Below, in pieces: positions 42,294-51,133 of a stretch of 64,000 nt of DNA. A program made the translations under genes and the position numbers. The DNA comes from Burkholderiales bacterium. GTDB taxonomy: Bacteria; Pseudomonadota; Gammaproteobacteria; Burkholderiales; JAEUOS01. The stretch lies in the NCBI GenBank assembly GCA_016790635.1, contig JAEUOR010000074.1, positions 62,001-126,000 on the forward strand, in the 5' to 3' direction. The number at the start of each line of letters is the position of its first letter. Within the stretch, counting starts at the first letter, position 1. Below the pieces are notes generated by a model, which was given only the letters and a program-made list of their open reading frames with translations, made no database searches and had not been told where the DNA came from.

Positions 42294-42455
42294 CCCAGTC
42301 GCGATGCGTTCCCAGCGTCCCGGCCCGAAACAACCTATAGCGGGGATTTCAAGGTGCGCGTTTCGCCTCAGGCGCGTCGTGGGTTGATGCTTCAGGCAGC
42401 CGGAGAAGGCGCAACCTTCAATCGCTTCGCCAGCGACAAGCTGGCGGGGTCGCAC
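42294..42455 (+). pseudogene. hicB fragment (C-terminal half)
   Basis: Reading the frame at 42294 gives RPETTYSGDFKVRVSPQ, then LMLQAAGEGATFNRFAS and DKLAGSH. Over 43 positions from ETTYSG to the final H, 27 are identical to the intact HicB at 36341-36670. The DNA is also clearly similar. The N-terminal domain, start codon, stop codon and hicA are gone: where hicB has its stop, this copy continues into sequence antisense to the PEP-CTERM gene. It is a decayed relative or duplication. Confidence 0.85.
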
Positions 42456-42478
42456 CAGGTGACGTCGGCGAGCAGCCT

Positions 42479-43534
42479 CTACCCGAGCATTGATCGCTGC
42501 CAGCCTGCCTGGCCGACGCGTCTGCTCCGACCGGCAGCCAGCCCGCAGGCCAGAGCCAGTCCCAACAGCCACCCGGTAGCAGGCGCGGGCACCGACGTGG
42601 TGGTGCCGGAAAATGAGAACGTCAGCTCATCGACCTGCCCGGTGCTGCGGAAAAGGTTGTAGGACTCGTCCGCGTACAAATGGCCGTCGTCGGTGATCAG
42701 TGTGCCCAGGTTCTCGGGGGCCAGCGGATCGCCGGCCGGCGCCAGGGGAAAAGCCGGTGCCGGCTGCCCGGTGCTGGTGAGCAGGTTCACGACAGTGGTG
42801 CTGATGGTCATGCTGCCACGCTTGCCAAGGCTGGCGACGGCAAAGAGCTCGACGGGCAGGAAGCGACAGGTGGTGGTATCGACTCCGGTCACCCAGCCGA
42901 AACCCGAACCGTAGGCCAGTTTTTTGCCCGAACTCGCAGTTGAGGTGAGGGTGATGTTTTCACCGGCGATGACCGGTGGAAGGACGCCGTTGCCGACCGG
43001 CACGCCATCGACCAGGCAGATGATCTTCTCCTTGCCACGCACCCAGCCGTAGCGCGTGGCGCTGCCGATCTTTGTGAGCTGTTCGAAATCCATGTCGAGG
43101 TAGTCGCCGCGCACGGCATCGAACAACCAGGTCGATTGGCCGGTCATGAGGAGTGGCAGGGTGCCCGCGCCGGAACTCAGGCTGCCGGTGCCGTGGGTCG
43201 TGATCGTGATGTCACTCCCCAGGGTCCCGGCGAGCGTGCCGGAATAGCTCATCGATAACACCATGCCCCCCAGCACGCCGCTCCCCTGGTAACTCCATCC
43301 GCTGTCACCGTAGGTGCCGCTCCAGGCAATGCCGCCCGGTCCGGTCAGCGCGTTGCCGTTGGACAGCCCGTCCGGGTTCTCCAGCGCATAGTCGCGCAAG
43401 GTCGAAAACACCGAGGTGGTGGTTTCGAGCATCGAATGCAGGGCCATCTCTTGCAGCACCGGCAGCGCGTGCGCGACGCCGGAATGCAGGACGACGGGAC
43501 ACAGTGCGAGGACGCAGACCGGGCGGAATCGCAT
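42479..43534 (-). CDS. PEP-CTERM-type surface protein with variant PAP motif
   Basis: A 351-residue exported protein. The signal peptide ends near HSGVAHA (about residue 23). The body is Gly/Ser/Thr-rich with alternating strands and few cysteines. Close to the C-terminus is VPAPATGWLLGLALACGLAA followed by GRSRR, an exosortase-type tail in which the usual PEP is PAP. A further 14 residues follow the basic cluster, longer than normal. The ATG at 43534 is preceded by AAAGGAG. Function is unknown beyond likely surface placement. Confidence 0.78.
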   Translation of the reverse strand: MRFRPVCVLALCPVVLHSGVAHALPVLQEMALHSMLETTTSVFSTLRDYALENPDGLSNGNALTGPGGIAWSGTYGDSGWSYQGSGVLGGMVLSMSYSGTLAGTLGSDITITTHGTGSLSSGAGTLPLLMTGQSTWLFDAVRGDYLDMDFEQLTKIGSATRYGWVRGKEKIICLVDGVPVGNGVLPPVIAGENITLTSTASSGKKLAYGSGFGWVTGVDTTTCRFLPVELFAVASLGKRGSMTISTTVVNLLTSTGQPAPAFPLAPAGDPLAPENLGTLITDDGHLYADESYNLFRSTGQVDELTFSFSGTTTSVPAPATGWLLGLALACGLAAGRSRRVGQAGWQRSMLG

Positions 43535-43556
43535 GGCGCACTCCTTTGGGATGGTC

Positions 43557-43651
43557 CCACCCCCGCCATTGGCGGGCAGGTGGTGTCTTTGGACCGGGGA
43601 TATTGTTCTCTGCGCAGCAGCCAATTCTGCAAGCAGGAAATGCGCCGTCAA
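43557..43651 (-). promoter_or_regulatory. Promoter and leader hairpin of the second PEP-CTERM gene
   Basis: On the minus strand TTGACG (43646-43651) and CAGAAT (43624-43629) are 16 bases apart. The leader then contains CCACC...GGTGG (43579-43583 and 43557-43561) enclosing CCCGCC-AAT-GGCGGG (43562-43576), a stem with a two-base bulge about 10 bases before the ribosome-binding site. It may influence translation. Confidence 0.5.
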
Positions 43652-43754
43652 TGCAAGTCGCTGATTATTCAAGGCCTCGCTTTTTTGCGCACCGCATCAT
43701 GTAAGAATTCCCGTCATGTTCGGTTGCGCGCGCAACGGTTCGCCGATACCGGCT

Positions 43755-44429
43755 TTACACGAAACGTCGCAACCCTTCGACGTCTTGCACCCGCACCCCG
43801 CCGTATTCGAGCTTGAGCAGGCGCGCTTCTTCGAGCACCCGCAAGGCCTGGTTGGCGCGCTGGCGCGACAGTCCGGACAGGAGGCCGATTTCCTCCTGTG
43901 AGAGCTGCAGGTCGGCCGTGGTTCCAGGGTAGAGCAGCGGGTTGTACAACTGCGCCAAGGCGCGCGCCACGCGCGCGTCGGGCTCCAGCAGCCGATCGAA
44001 TTCGACGGTGGCGATGAACTGGCCCAGGCGCTCATTGATCTGCAGCAACAGGAAACGATTGAATCCGATCGAGCGATCGAGGAGCTGCATGAACGTCGCG
44101 CGCGGCAGGTAGGCGATGCGCGAATCGCGCAAGGCGACGACATCGTAAAGGCGGGGCTCCGGGTGCTTGATAATCGAGCCTTCACCGAACCAGCCGCCGG
44201 TGGGAACTCCCGTGAAGGTGATGGGTTTGCCGTCAGGCGACAGGCTGGACATCTTGACCAGCCCCTCGAGCACACCGATCCAGACATCCGCCGGCTCGCC
44301 CTTGCGACACACGTAGGCTCCCGCCGGGACGCGCCGCTCGATGATCGCGGCGAACATGAGCGTGAATTCTTCCGGCTTGAGGCTCTTGGCCCAGGGCGTC
44401 GCTCCTATCAGCGTTCTCAGATCGGACAT
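43755..44429 (-). CDS. Crp/Fnr-family transcriptional regulator
   Basis: A 224-residue regulator. It has an N-terminal cyclic-nucleotide-binding beta-barrel (RRVPAGAYVCRKGEPAD, WFGEGSII) and a C-terminal winged helix (LSQEEIGLLSGLSRQRANQA). The FNR iron-sulfur cysteines are absent, and the residues that contact cAMP are not clearly conserved, so the signal is unknown. It is divergent from the acyl-CoA synthetase/ABC transporter operon with 227 bases between them and may regulate it. Confidence 0.88.
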   Translation of the reverse strand: MSDLRTLIGATPWAKSLKPEEFTLMFAAIIERRVPAGAYVCRKGEPADVWIGVLEGLVKMSSLSPDGKPITFTGVPTGGWFGEGSIIKHPEPRLYDVVALRDSRIAYLPRATFMQLLDRSIGFNRFLLLQINERLGQFIATVEFDRLLEPDARVARALAQLYNPLLYPGTTADLQLSQEEIGLLSGLSRQRANQALRVLEEARLLKLEYGGVRVQDVEGLRRFV

Positions 44430-44543
44430 GGCGGAACGTTCGCGGGGGACCGGGGAAAACCCGGGGCCGATTGTCGGGTCAATGACAATGACGAGAGTGC
44501 GGAACGCAGTATGATACGCGCCGCCTTCGCCGGCCAAAATTGA

Positions 44544-44572
44544 CAAGACGTCTTGACCGGCCGGTCTAGAAT
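44544..44572 (+). promoter_or_regulatory. Two abutting perfect palindromes before the synthetase-liv operon
   Basis: CAAGACGTCTTG (44544-44555) and GACCGGCCGGTC (44555-44566) are each perfect 12-base palindromes sharing one base. A TAGAAT -10-like hexamer (44567-44572) follows directly, and TTGACA lies at 44540-44545. The spacing between the boxes (21) is too long for a standard promoter. A TetR-type repressor site is plausible for the second palindrome. Confidence 0.6.
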
Positions 44573-44656
44573 CATGGATTCCGTGCGCAGCGGTCACAAA
44601 AAAACGCGCATGGCGAGGTGCCGATACGATCGACGGCGCCCACAGGAGACAAACCG

Positions 44657-46612
44657 ATGAGCAACCTGCCGCCGCTGTCGCTGACGACCTTTCCGCGCCT
44701 GCTCAAGCACCACGCCGAGGTGCGCGGCGATCGTCCGGCGATGCGCGAAAAGGATCTGGGCATCTGGCAGACCTGGACCTGGCGCGATGTGCTCGCCGAA
44801 GTGCGCCCGCTGGCCTGCGGCTTGGCCGCGCTGGGTGTGAAGCGCGGCGACCGCGTCGCGCTGATCGGCGCCAACCGCCCGCGCATCTACTTTTCGATCG
44901 CCGCGGCGCAGTGCCTGGGCGCGATCCCGGTCGGCCTGTACCAGGACGCGGTGGCCGCCGAGATCCTCTACATGTTCCAGAACGCGGAGATCCGCCACGC
45001 GATCGTCGAGGATCAGGAGCAGGTCGACAAGATGCTCGAGATCAAGCGCGAGGCACCGCACATCGCGCACATCATCTATGACGACCCGCGCGGCCTCAAG
45101 CACTACACCCAGAGCGAACTGATGTCGTTCGAGAAACTGCAGGAGCTCGGACGCGACTACGACGCCAAGCACCCGGGTTTCCTCGACGCAGAGATCGAGA
45201 AGGGGACGGCCGAGGAGCCGGCCGCGATGTTCACCACCTCCGGTACCACCGGCAATCCCAAGGGCGTGGTGCACACGCACAGCGCCTTGATCGACCGCGC
45301 ACGCGTCGCCTGCGCGCTGGAAAACCTGACCGATCGGGAAGAGATCCTGGCTTACCTGCCGCCGGCCTGGATCGGGCAAAACATCTTCTCCTACGCGCAG
45401 GCGCTCACCGCCGGCTTTTGCGTCAACTGCCCCGAGGCCGCCGGCACGGTCACTGCCGACATGCGCGAGATCGGCCCGACCTTCTACTTCGCGCCACCGG
45501 CGGTGCTGGAACGCCTTTTGACCTCGGTCACGATCCGCATGGAAGACGCCGGCAGCGTCAAGCGCGGCATGTACAAATATTTCATGGACGTCGCCAACAA
45601 GGTCGGCGGACGCCTGCTCGACGGCAAGCCGGTGGGCCTGGGCGAGCGCCTCCTCTACTGGCTGGGCGACCTCACCGTCTACGGTCCGCTGCGCAATGCG
45701 CTGGGAATGAGCCGGGTACGCGTGGCCTACACCGCTGGTGAAGCCATCGGGCCTGACCTGTTCCGTTTCTACCGGTCGCTGGGCATCAACCTGAAGCAGC
45801 TCTACGGCTCGACCGAGACGGCGGTGTACGTGTGCGTGCAACCCAACGGCCAGGTGCGCGCCGACACCGTCGGTCCGCCCGTAGAGGGCGTGGAGATCAA
45901 GGTGGCCGGCAACGGCGAACTCCTCATCAAGTCGCCGGGCCTGCTCAAGGAGTACTTCCGCAACCCGGGCGCCACCGCCGAGGTCCTCACCAACGACGGC
46001 TGGTACCACACCGGCGACGCCGGCTTTCTCGACGCAGAGGGCCACCTGCGCATCATCGACCGCGCCAAGGATGTCGGCAAGATGGCCGGCGGCGGCATGT
46101 TCGCGCCCAAGTACATCGAGAACAAGCTCAAGTTCTTCCCCTTCATCAAGGAGGCGGTGGCCTTCGGCGACCGCCGCGAGCGCGTCTGCGCCTTCGTCAA
46201 CATCGACATGGAAGCCGTCGGCAACTGGGCCGAGCGACGCGGCATGCCCTACGGTGGCTATGTCGACCTGGCCAGCAACCCGGCGGTCTACGACCTGATC
46301 CGCGAATGCGTCGAGAAGGTCAACGCCGACCTGGCACAGGAGGAAAAGCTGGCCGACTCGCAGATCGCCCGTTTCCTGATCCTGCACAAGGAGCTCGACG
46401 CCGACGACGGCGAATTGACGCGCACGTCCAAGGTGCGGCGCGGCTTCATCGGCGAAAAATTCGGTGTCCTGGTCGACGCCATGTACTCGGGCAAGTCCGA
46501 GCAGTTCATCGAGACCCAGGTCAAGTTCGAGGATGGCCGCACCGGCCAGGTCAGCGCGACCCTGCGCATCGCGGACGCCAAGACCTTCGCTCCCGTCAAG
46601 AGGGCCGCGTGA
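44657..46612 (+). CDS. Long-chain-type acyl-CoA synthetase (FadD15-like, AMP-forming)
   Basis: A 651-residue ligase of the large FadD/AAE type. The P-loop is TTSGTTGNPKGVVHTH, and further motifs are YGSTETAVY, HTGDAGFLDAEGHL and DRAKDVGKMAGGGMFAP. The C-terminal lid is longer than in the 520-residue ligases. It starts at ATG 44657 after AGGAGA. It leads the ABC transporter operon and overlaps livG by one base (TGATG), so substrate activation and uptake are linked. A fatty, phenylalkanoic or aromatic acid is likely. Confidence 0.9.
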   Translation: MSNLPPLSLTTFPRLLKHHAEVRGDRPAMREKDLGIWQTWTWRDVLAEVRPLACGLAALGVKRGDRVALIGANRPRIYFSIAAAQCLGAIPVGLYQDAVAAEILYMFQNAEIRHAIVEDQEQVDKMLEIKREAPHIAHIIYDDPRGLKHYTQSELMSFEKLQELGRDYDAKHPGFLDAEIEKGTAEEPAAMFTTSGTTGNPKGVVHTHSALIDRARVACALENLTDREEILAYLPPAWIGQNIFSYAQALTAGFCVNCPEAAGTVTADMREIGPTFYFAPPAVLERLLTSVTIRMEDAGSVKRGMYKYFMDVANKVGGRLLDGKPVGLGERLLYWLGDLTVYGPLRNALGMSRVRVAYTAGEAIGPDLFRFYRSLGINLKQLYGSTETAVYVCVQPNGQVRADTVGPPVEGVEIKVAGNGELLIKSPGLLKEYFRNPGATAEVLTNDGWYHTGDAGFLDAEGHLRIIDRAKDVGKMAGGGMFAPKYIENKLKFFPFIKEAVAFGDRRERVCAFVNIDMEAVGNWAERRGMPYGGYVDLASNPAVYDLIRECVEKVNADLAQEEKLADSQIARFLILHKELDADDGELTRTSKVRRGFIGEKFGVLVDAMYSGKSEQFIETQVKFEDGRTGQVSATLRIADAKTFAPVKRAA

Positions 46613-47424
46613 TGCAGGAAACCGAAGCAGCCGGAACGCGCCCGGGGCGCAAGATCGGCGACGTGATCCTCGAGGTGCGCAACATCTCGCTCTCGTTCGG
46701 CGGCGTCAAGGCCCTCCAGGAGGTGTCCTTCGACGTGCGCGAGCACGAAGTGCGCGCCATCATCGGCCCGAACGGCGCCGGCAAGAGCTCGATGCTCAAC
46801 TGCATCAACGGCGTCTACCACCCGCAGAAGGGCGAAATCGTCTACAAGGGCCAGGTGCGCGAGGACATGGACACGCACGAAGCCGCCGAGAGAGGCATCG
46901 GCCGCACCTTCCAGAACCTGGCGCTCTTCAAGGGCATGAGCGTGCTCGACAACATCATGACCGGGCGCAACCTGCGCATGAAGACCGGGCTGCTCGCTCA
47001 GGCCTTCCATCTGGGGCCAGCCCGCGCCGAAGAACTGCGCGAGCGCGAGTTCGTCGAGCATGTCATCGACTTCCTCGAAATCCAGCCGTATCGCAAGACC
47101 CCGGTGGGGCGCCTGCCCTACGGATTGCAAAAGCGCGTCGACCTGGGCCGTGCGCTTGCCGCCGAGCCGCAGATGCTGCTCCTGGACGAACCGATGGCCG
47201 GCATGAACCTCGAGGAGAAGCAGGACATGTGCCGCTTCGTGCTCGACATCAACGACGAGTTCGGCACCACGGTGGTCTTGATCGAGCACGACATGGGCGT
47301 GGTCATGGATATCTCCGACCGCGTGGTCGTGCTCGACTACGGACGCAAGATCGGCGACGGCACGCCGGATGTCGTGCGCAACGACCCCGAGGTGATCAAG
47401 GCCTACCTGGGCGTGAGCCACTGA
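46612..47424 (+). CDS. livG: Liv-type ABC transporter ATP-binding protein (LivG)
   Basis: A 270-residue ATPase. It has the Walker A motif GPNGAGKSS, Walker B MLLLDEPMAGM, switch histidine IEHDM, and an ABC signature of unusual form, LPYGLQKR. The C-terminal GVS end is typical of LivG. Together with LivF it drives the LivH/LivM channel. Liv-type systems in Burkholderiales carry aromatic and other acids as well as branched amino acids. The synthetase upstream favours an acid here. Confidence 0.9.
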   Translation: MQETEAAGTRPGRKIGDVILEVRNISLSFGGVKALQEVSFDVREHEVRAIIGPNGAGKSSMLNCINGVYHPQKGEIVYKGQVREDMDTHEAAERGIGRTFQNLALFKGMSVLDNIMTGRNLRMKTGLLAQAFHLGPARAEELREREFVEHVIDFLEIQPYRKTPVGRLPYGLQKRVDLGRALAAEPQMLLLDEPMAGMNLEEKQDMCRFVLDINDEFGTTVVLIEHDMGVVMDISDRVVVLDYGRKIGDGTPDVVRNDPEVIKAYLGVSH

Positions 47425-47446
47425 AAGACCGACGGATACCCTACCC

Positions 47447-48484
47447 ATGTCCACCAAGAGCAACAAGCCGGTCGCGATCCTGGGCGTCGTCCTGGTCGGC
47501 GGCCTCATCGCACCGCTTTTCATCGGCGCCAATTTCGGTCCCTGGCTGGAAGTCGTCATCGGCGGGCTCATGGCGGGGGTGCTGTACTCCCTGGTCGCGC
47601 TGGGCTTCGTCCTGATCTTCAAGGCTTCGGGGGTCTTCAACTTCGCCCAGGGAGCGATGGTCCTTTTCGCCGCGCTGGCGTTGGCCAGGCTGGCCGAGTG
47701 GCTGCCCGGCTGGATCGGCATTCCGGCGGGCCTGCCGGCGCTGATATTGGCCTTCGTGCTGGCCACCGGCATCATGATCGTGCTGGCCTGGGTGATCGAG
47801 CGCATCGTGCTGCGCCCGCTGGTGGCGCAGGACCCGGTGGCGCTCCTCATGGCGACCCTGGGCGTGACGTTCTTCCTGGACGGGTTCGGCCAGACCATCT
47901 GGGGCAGCGACATCTACAAGATTGACCTGGGCATCTCGAAAGACCCGACCATCGTCCTGCAATCGACGTTCGATGGCGGTCTCCTGCTCTCCAAGGAAGA
48001 CCTGGTCGCGACCGTGATCGCCGCCTTCCTGGTCGTTCTCCTGGCGCTGTTTTTCCAGAAGACCGCGACCGGGCGGGCGCTGCGCGCGGTGGCGGACGAC
48101 CATCAGGCGGCGCAGTCGATCGGCATCCCCTTGAACCGCATCTGGGTCATCGTCTGGGCCGTCGCCGGATTCGTCGCCCTGGTCGCCGGCATGGTCTGGG
48201 GCGCGAAACTCGGCGTGCAATTCTCGATCGCCACGCTGGCCTTGAAGGCGCTGCCGGTGGTCATCCTGGGCGGATTCACCTCGGTACCGGGCGCGATCAT
48301 CGGCGGGCTCATCATCGGCGTCGGCGAAAAAGTCTCCGAGGTGTTCTTCGCCCCGATCCTGACCAAGGCCTTCGACCTGGCCGGCGGCGGCATCGAGAAC
48401 TGGTTCGCCTACGTCCTGGCTCTCTTGTTCCTCATGGTGCGCCCCGAAGGCCTCTTCGGTGAGAAGCATATTGACCGCGTATAG
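47447..48484 (+). CDS. livH: Liv-type ABC transporter permease (LivH)
   Basis: A 345-residue permease with about eight hydrophobic segments. Family features are VIGGLMAGVLYSLVALGFVL, FNFAQGAMVLFAALA and the EAA-like loop FQKTATGRALRAVADDHQAA followed by SIGIPLNRI. It pairs with LivM to form the inner-membrane channel. It begins 22 bases after livG. Confidence 0.92.
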   Translation: MSTKSNKPVAILGVVLVGGLIAPLFIGANFGPWLEVVIGGLMAGVLYSLVALGFVLIFKASGVFNFAQGAMVLFAALALARLAEWLPGWIGIPAGLPALILAFVLATGIMIVLAWVIERIVLRPLVAQDPVALLMATLGVTFFLDGFGQTIWGSDIYKIDLGISKDPTIVLQSTFDGGLLLSKEDLVATVIAAFLVVLLALFFQKTATGRALRAVADDHQAAQSIGIPLNRIWVIVWAVAGFVALVAGMVWGAKLGVQFSIATLALKALPVVILGGFTSVPGAIIGGLIIGVGEKVSEVFFAPILTKAFDLAGGGIENWFAYVLALLFLMVRPEGLFGEKHIDRV

Positions 48485-48514
48485 CGGCACACATCCATCA
48501 CCGGCATCGTCACC

Positions 48515-49591
48515 ATGTTCTATCGCGAAAACGGCCAGTTCAAGTCCAGCTATCAAGCCGACCAGCAGATCCTCGGCATCCGCCAGGACCGCTGGTTCAT
48601 CTACGGGTTGCTCGCCTTCGCGGTGTTCGCCGTCCCCATGCTGGCGTCGGATTACATGTTCCGCGCGATCCTTATCCCCTTCCTGATCGTCGCTCTGGCG
48701 GCCATCGGGCTCAACCTCCTGGTCGGCTACTGCGGGCAGATTTCCCTGGGACACGCGGCCTTCATGGCCATCGGCGCCTACGCGGCGTACAACCTCGCGG
48801 TGCGACTGCCGTTCCTGAATTTCTTCGTCGTCCTGGTCCTGGCCGGATTGATCGCGGCATTCGTCGGCCTGCTGTTCGGCCTGCCCTCGCTGCAGATCAA
48901 GGGCCTGTACCTGGGTGTGGCGACACTGGCGGCGCAGTTCTTCATCGACTGGATGTTCGCGCGCGTCAAGTGGTTCACCAATTACTCGCCGTCGGGATCG
49001 GTGTCGACCGCCGCCATCGAGATGTTCGGCTACAAGTTCGACTCACCGACCGAGCGCTACCTCTTGGTCCTCTTCATCGTTGTCCTCTTCACCCTGGCGG
49101 CCAAGAACCTGGTGCGCGGCCACATCGGACGATCCTGGATGGCCATGCGCGACATGGACGTGGCCGCCCAAGTGATCGGCATCCGGCCGATGCAGGCCAA
49201 GTTGTCGGCCTTTGCGGTCAGCGCGTTCTACGCCGGCATCGCCGGCGCCTTGTGGGGCTTCGTGCACCTGGGTTCGTGGGAGCCGGCCGCGTTCTCGGTC
49301 AACTTCTCGCTCAACATCCTGTTCATGATCATCATCGGCGGCATGGGTTCGATCCTGGGCAGTTTCATTGGCGCCGCATTCATCGTGCTGATGCCGATCT
49401 TCCTGAACCAGTTTCTGCCGGTGCTGGGCACCCTGGTGGGCTTCACGGTGTCGACCGCGATGGTATCGCACATGGAGTTCATGATCTTCGGCGCCCTGAT
49501 CGTGTTCTTCCTGATCGTCGAACCGCTGGGCCTGGCGCGCTTGTGGGCGATCGGCAAGGAAAAATTGCGCCTGTGGCCCTTCCCGCACTAG
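48515..49591 (+). CDS. livM: Liv-type ABC transporter permease (LivM)
   Basis: A 358-residue permease. It opens with a hydrophilic N-terminus (ENGQFKSSYQADQQILGI), then membrane segments. Features include GLNLLVGYCGQISLGHAAFM, the loop HIGRSWMAMRDMDVAAQVI, and IIIGGMGSILGSFIGAAFIV. It forms the channel with LivH, 30 bases after it. Transcription continues over a 124-base gap to the binding-protein gene. Confidence 0.92.
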   Translation: MFYRENGQFKSSYQADQQILGIRQDRWFIYGLLAFAVFAVPMLASDYMFRAILIPFLIVALAAIGLNLLVGYCGQISLGHAAFMAIGAYAAYNLAVRLPFLNFFVVLVLAGLIAAFVGLLFGLPSLQIKGLYLGVATLAAQFFIDWMFARVKWFTNYSPSGSVSTAAIEMFGYKFDSPTERYLLVLFIVVLFTLAAKNLVRGHIGRSWMAMRDMDVAAQVIGIRPMQAKLSAFAVSAFYAGIAGALWGFVHLGSWEPAAFSVNFSLNILFMIIIGGMGSILGSFIGAAFIVLMPIFLNQFLPVLGTLVGFTVSTAMVSHMEFMIFGALIVFFLIVEPLGLARLWAIGKEKLRLWPFPH

Positions 49592-49715
49592 CGCCGATCC
49601 CTGCGCGAATGCCCGCGACCCCGAGGGAAACCCTAATATCGCTTCACCCCTGAAAGTGTTCTGCTAGCAACCGCCGGATTTTCTCGATCCGTCCTACTAC
49701 CGTGAAGGAGACAAC

Positions 49716-51065
49716 ATGAAGTTCCGTGCCACCCTACTCGCCGCCGCAGCCATCGCGGCAGCGTCGTCGGCCGCCCTGCTGCCGGCCACCTCTGCGTTCG
49801 CGCAGGCCAAGGAGCAGTTCTTTCCGTTGCTCGTCTACCGCACCGGCGCCTACGCCCCCAACGGCGTGCCGTTCGCCAACGGGTTTCAGGATTACCTGAA
49901 GCTGGTCAATGCCCGCGACGGCGGCATCGGCGGCGTCAAGATCACCTGGGAAGAATGCGAGACCGGCTACGCCACCGATCGCGGCGTCGAGTGCTACGAA
50001 CGCCTGAAAGGCAAGGGCCCGACCGGTGCGACCCTGGTGCATCCGCTCTCGACCGGCATCACCTTCGCCCTGACCGACAAGTCGTTCAACGACAAGATTC
50101 CGATCATCACCGCCGGCTACGGCCGCGCCGACTCGGTCGACGGCCAGGTCTTCAAGTGGAACTTCCCCTTGGGCGGCACCTACTGGGGCGCGGCCGACAT
50201 GCTCGTCCAGCACATCGCCAAGAAGGAAGGCGGCTTCGACAAGCTGAAGGGCAAGAAAATCGCGCTGGTCTATCACGATTCGCCCTACGGCAAGGAACCG
50301 ATCGCGCTGCTCCAGGAACGCGCCCGCATGCACGGCTACGACCTGTCTCTGCTGCCGGTGACCCACCCGGGTGTCGAGCAAAAGGCCACCTGGCTGCAGA
50401 TCCGCCAGAACCGCCCCGACTATGTGTTCCTGTGGGGCTGGGGCGTGATGAACTCGACCTCGATCAAGGAAGCGGTCGCGGTCGGCTACCCGCGCGACAA
50501 GATGTACGGCGTGTGGTGGGCGGGCGCTGAGCCGGATGTGCGCCCCGCGGGAGACGGCGCCAAGGGCTACAACGCTCTGGTCTATCAGTCGCCGGCGGGA
50601 CAGGGCCGCGTGCACCAGGACATCTTCAAGTTCCTGCACGACAAGAACCAGGGCACCGGCGACCGCAAGGAAGTGGGCGAGGTGCTGTACAACCGCGGCC
50701 TGGTGGCGGCAATGGTCTCGGTCGAAGCGGTCAAGCGCGCACAGACCAAGTACGGCAAGAAGCCGCTGCGCGGCGAGGAAGTGCAGTGGGGACTGGAGAA
50801 CCTGGCACTGGACCAGAAGACCATCGCCGCTTTGGGCTTCACCGGTTTCGCCGAGCCGATCTCGACCTCCTGCGTCGACCATGAGGGCGGCAGCGTCGCC
50901 CGCGTCCAGCAGTGGGACGGCACCAAGTGGATCGTCGGTGCCGATCGCTATGTCGCCGACCAGCAGATCATCAAGCCGATGATCAAGGCCTCGGCCTCGA
51001 AGTACGCGCAGGAGAAGAAGATCGCCGTGCGCGACTGCGCCAAGGAACTGTCCGGCGGCAAGTGA
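49716..51065 (+). CDS. livK: Liv-type ABC transporter substrate-binding protein (LivK)
   Basis: A 449-residue periplasmic receptor of the Leu/Ile/Val-binding type. The signal peptide ends near ATSAFAQ at residue 30. The mature start FFPLLVYRTGAYAPNGVPFA belongs to a variant group found beside acyl-CoA ligases, longer than classical LivK (about 370). Two lobes are visible, with the hinge region around KIALVYHDSPYGKE. Cysteines near 80, 95 and the C-terminus could form disulfides. GAAGGAGACAAC precedes the ATG. Confidence 0.9.
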   Translation: MKFRATLLAAAAIAAASSAALLPATSAFAQAKEQFFPLLVYRTGAYAPNGVPFANGFQDYLKLVNARDGGIGGVKITWEECETGYATDRGVECYERLKGKGPTGATLVHPLSTGITFALTDKSFNDKIPIITAGYGRADSVDGQVFKWNFPLGGTYWGAADMLVQHIAKKEGGFDKLKGKKIALVYHDSPYGKEPIALLQERARMHGYDLSLLPVTHPGVEQKATWLQIRQNRPDYVFLWGWGVMNSTSIKEAVAVGYPRDKMYGVWWAGAEPDVRPAGDGAKGYNALVYQSPAGQGRVHQDIFKFLHDKNQGTGDRKEVGEVLYNRGLVAAMVSVEAVKRAQTKYGKKPLRGEEVQWGLENLALDQKTIAALGFTGFAEPISTSCVDHEGGSVARVQQWDGTKWIVGADRYVADQQIIKPMIKASASKYAQEKKIAVRDCAKELSGGK

Positions 51066-51072
51066 CAGTCAG

Positions 51073-51102
51073 CCGGCGCCGCCCCTGACCGGGCGGCGCC
51101 GG
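51073..51102 (+). other. Strong intercistronic hairpin between livK and livF
   Basis: CCGGCGCCGCCC, a CTGACC loop and GGGCGGCGCCGG form a perfect 12-bp GC stem seven bases after the livK stop. There is no T run, so it is not a standard terminator. A stem here could protect the livK message or reduce read-through, giving more receptor than ATPase. Confidence 0.75.
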
Positions 51103-51133
51103 ATCGTCGTCACCCCGACAACACAACGACACC

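Noticed and set aside
42072..42572. Minus-strand open frame around the hicB fragment
   Set aside because: It crosses the ends of two real genes and the hicB remnant in antisense. No motif was found in it.
43723..43736. GTTGCGC-GCGCAAC palindrome after the Crp/Fnr gene as a terminator
   Set aside because: It has no loop and no T run, and alternating GC palindromes are common at this base composition.
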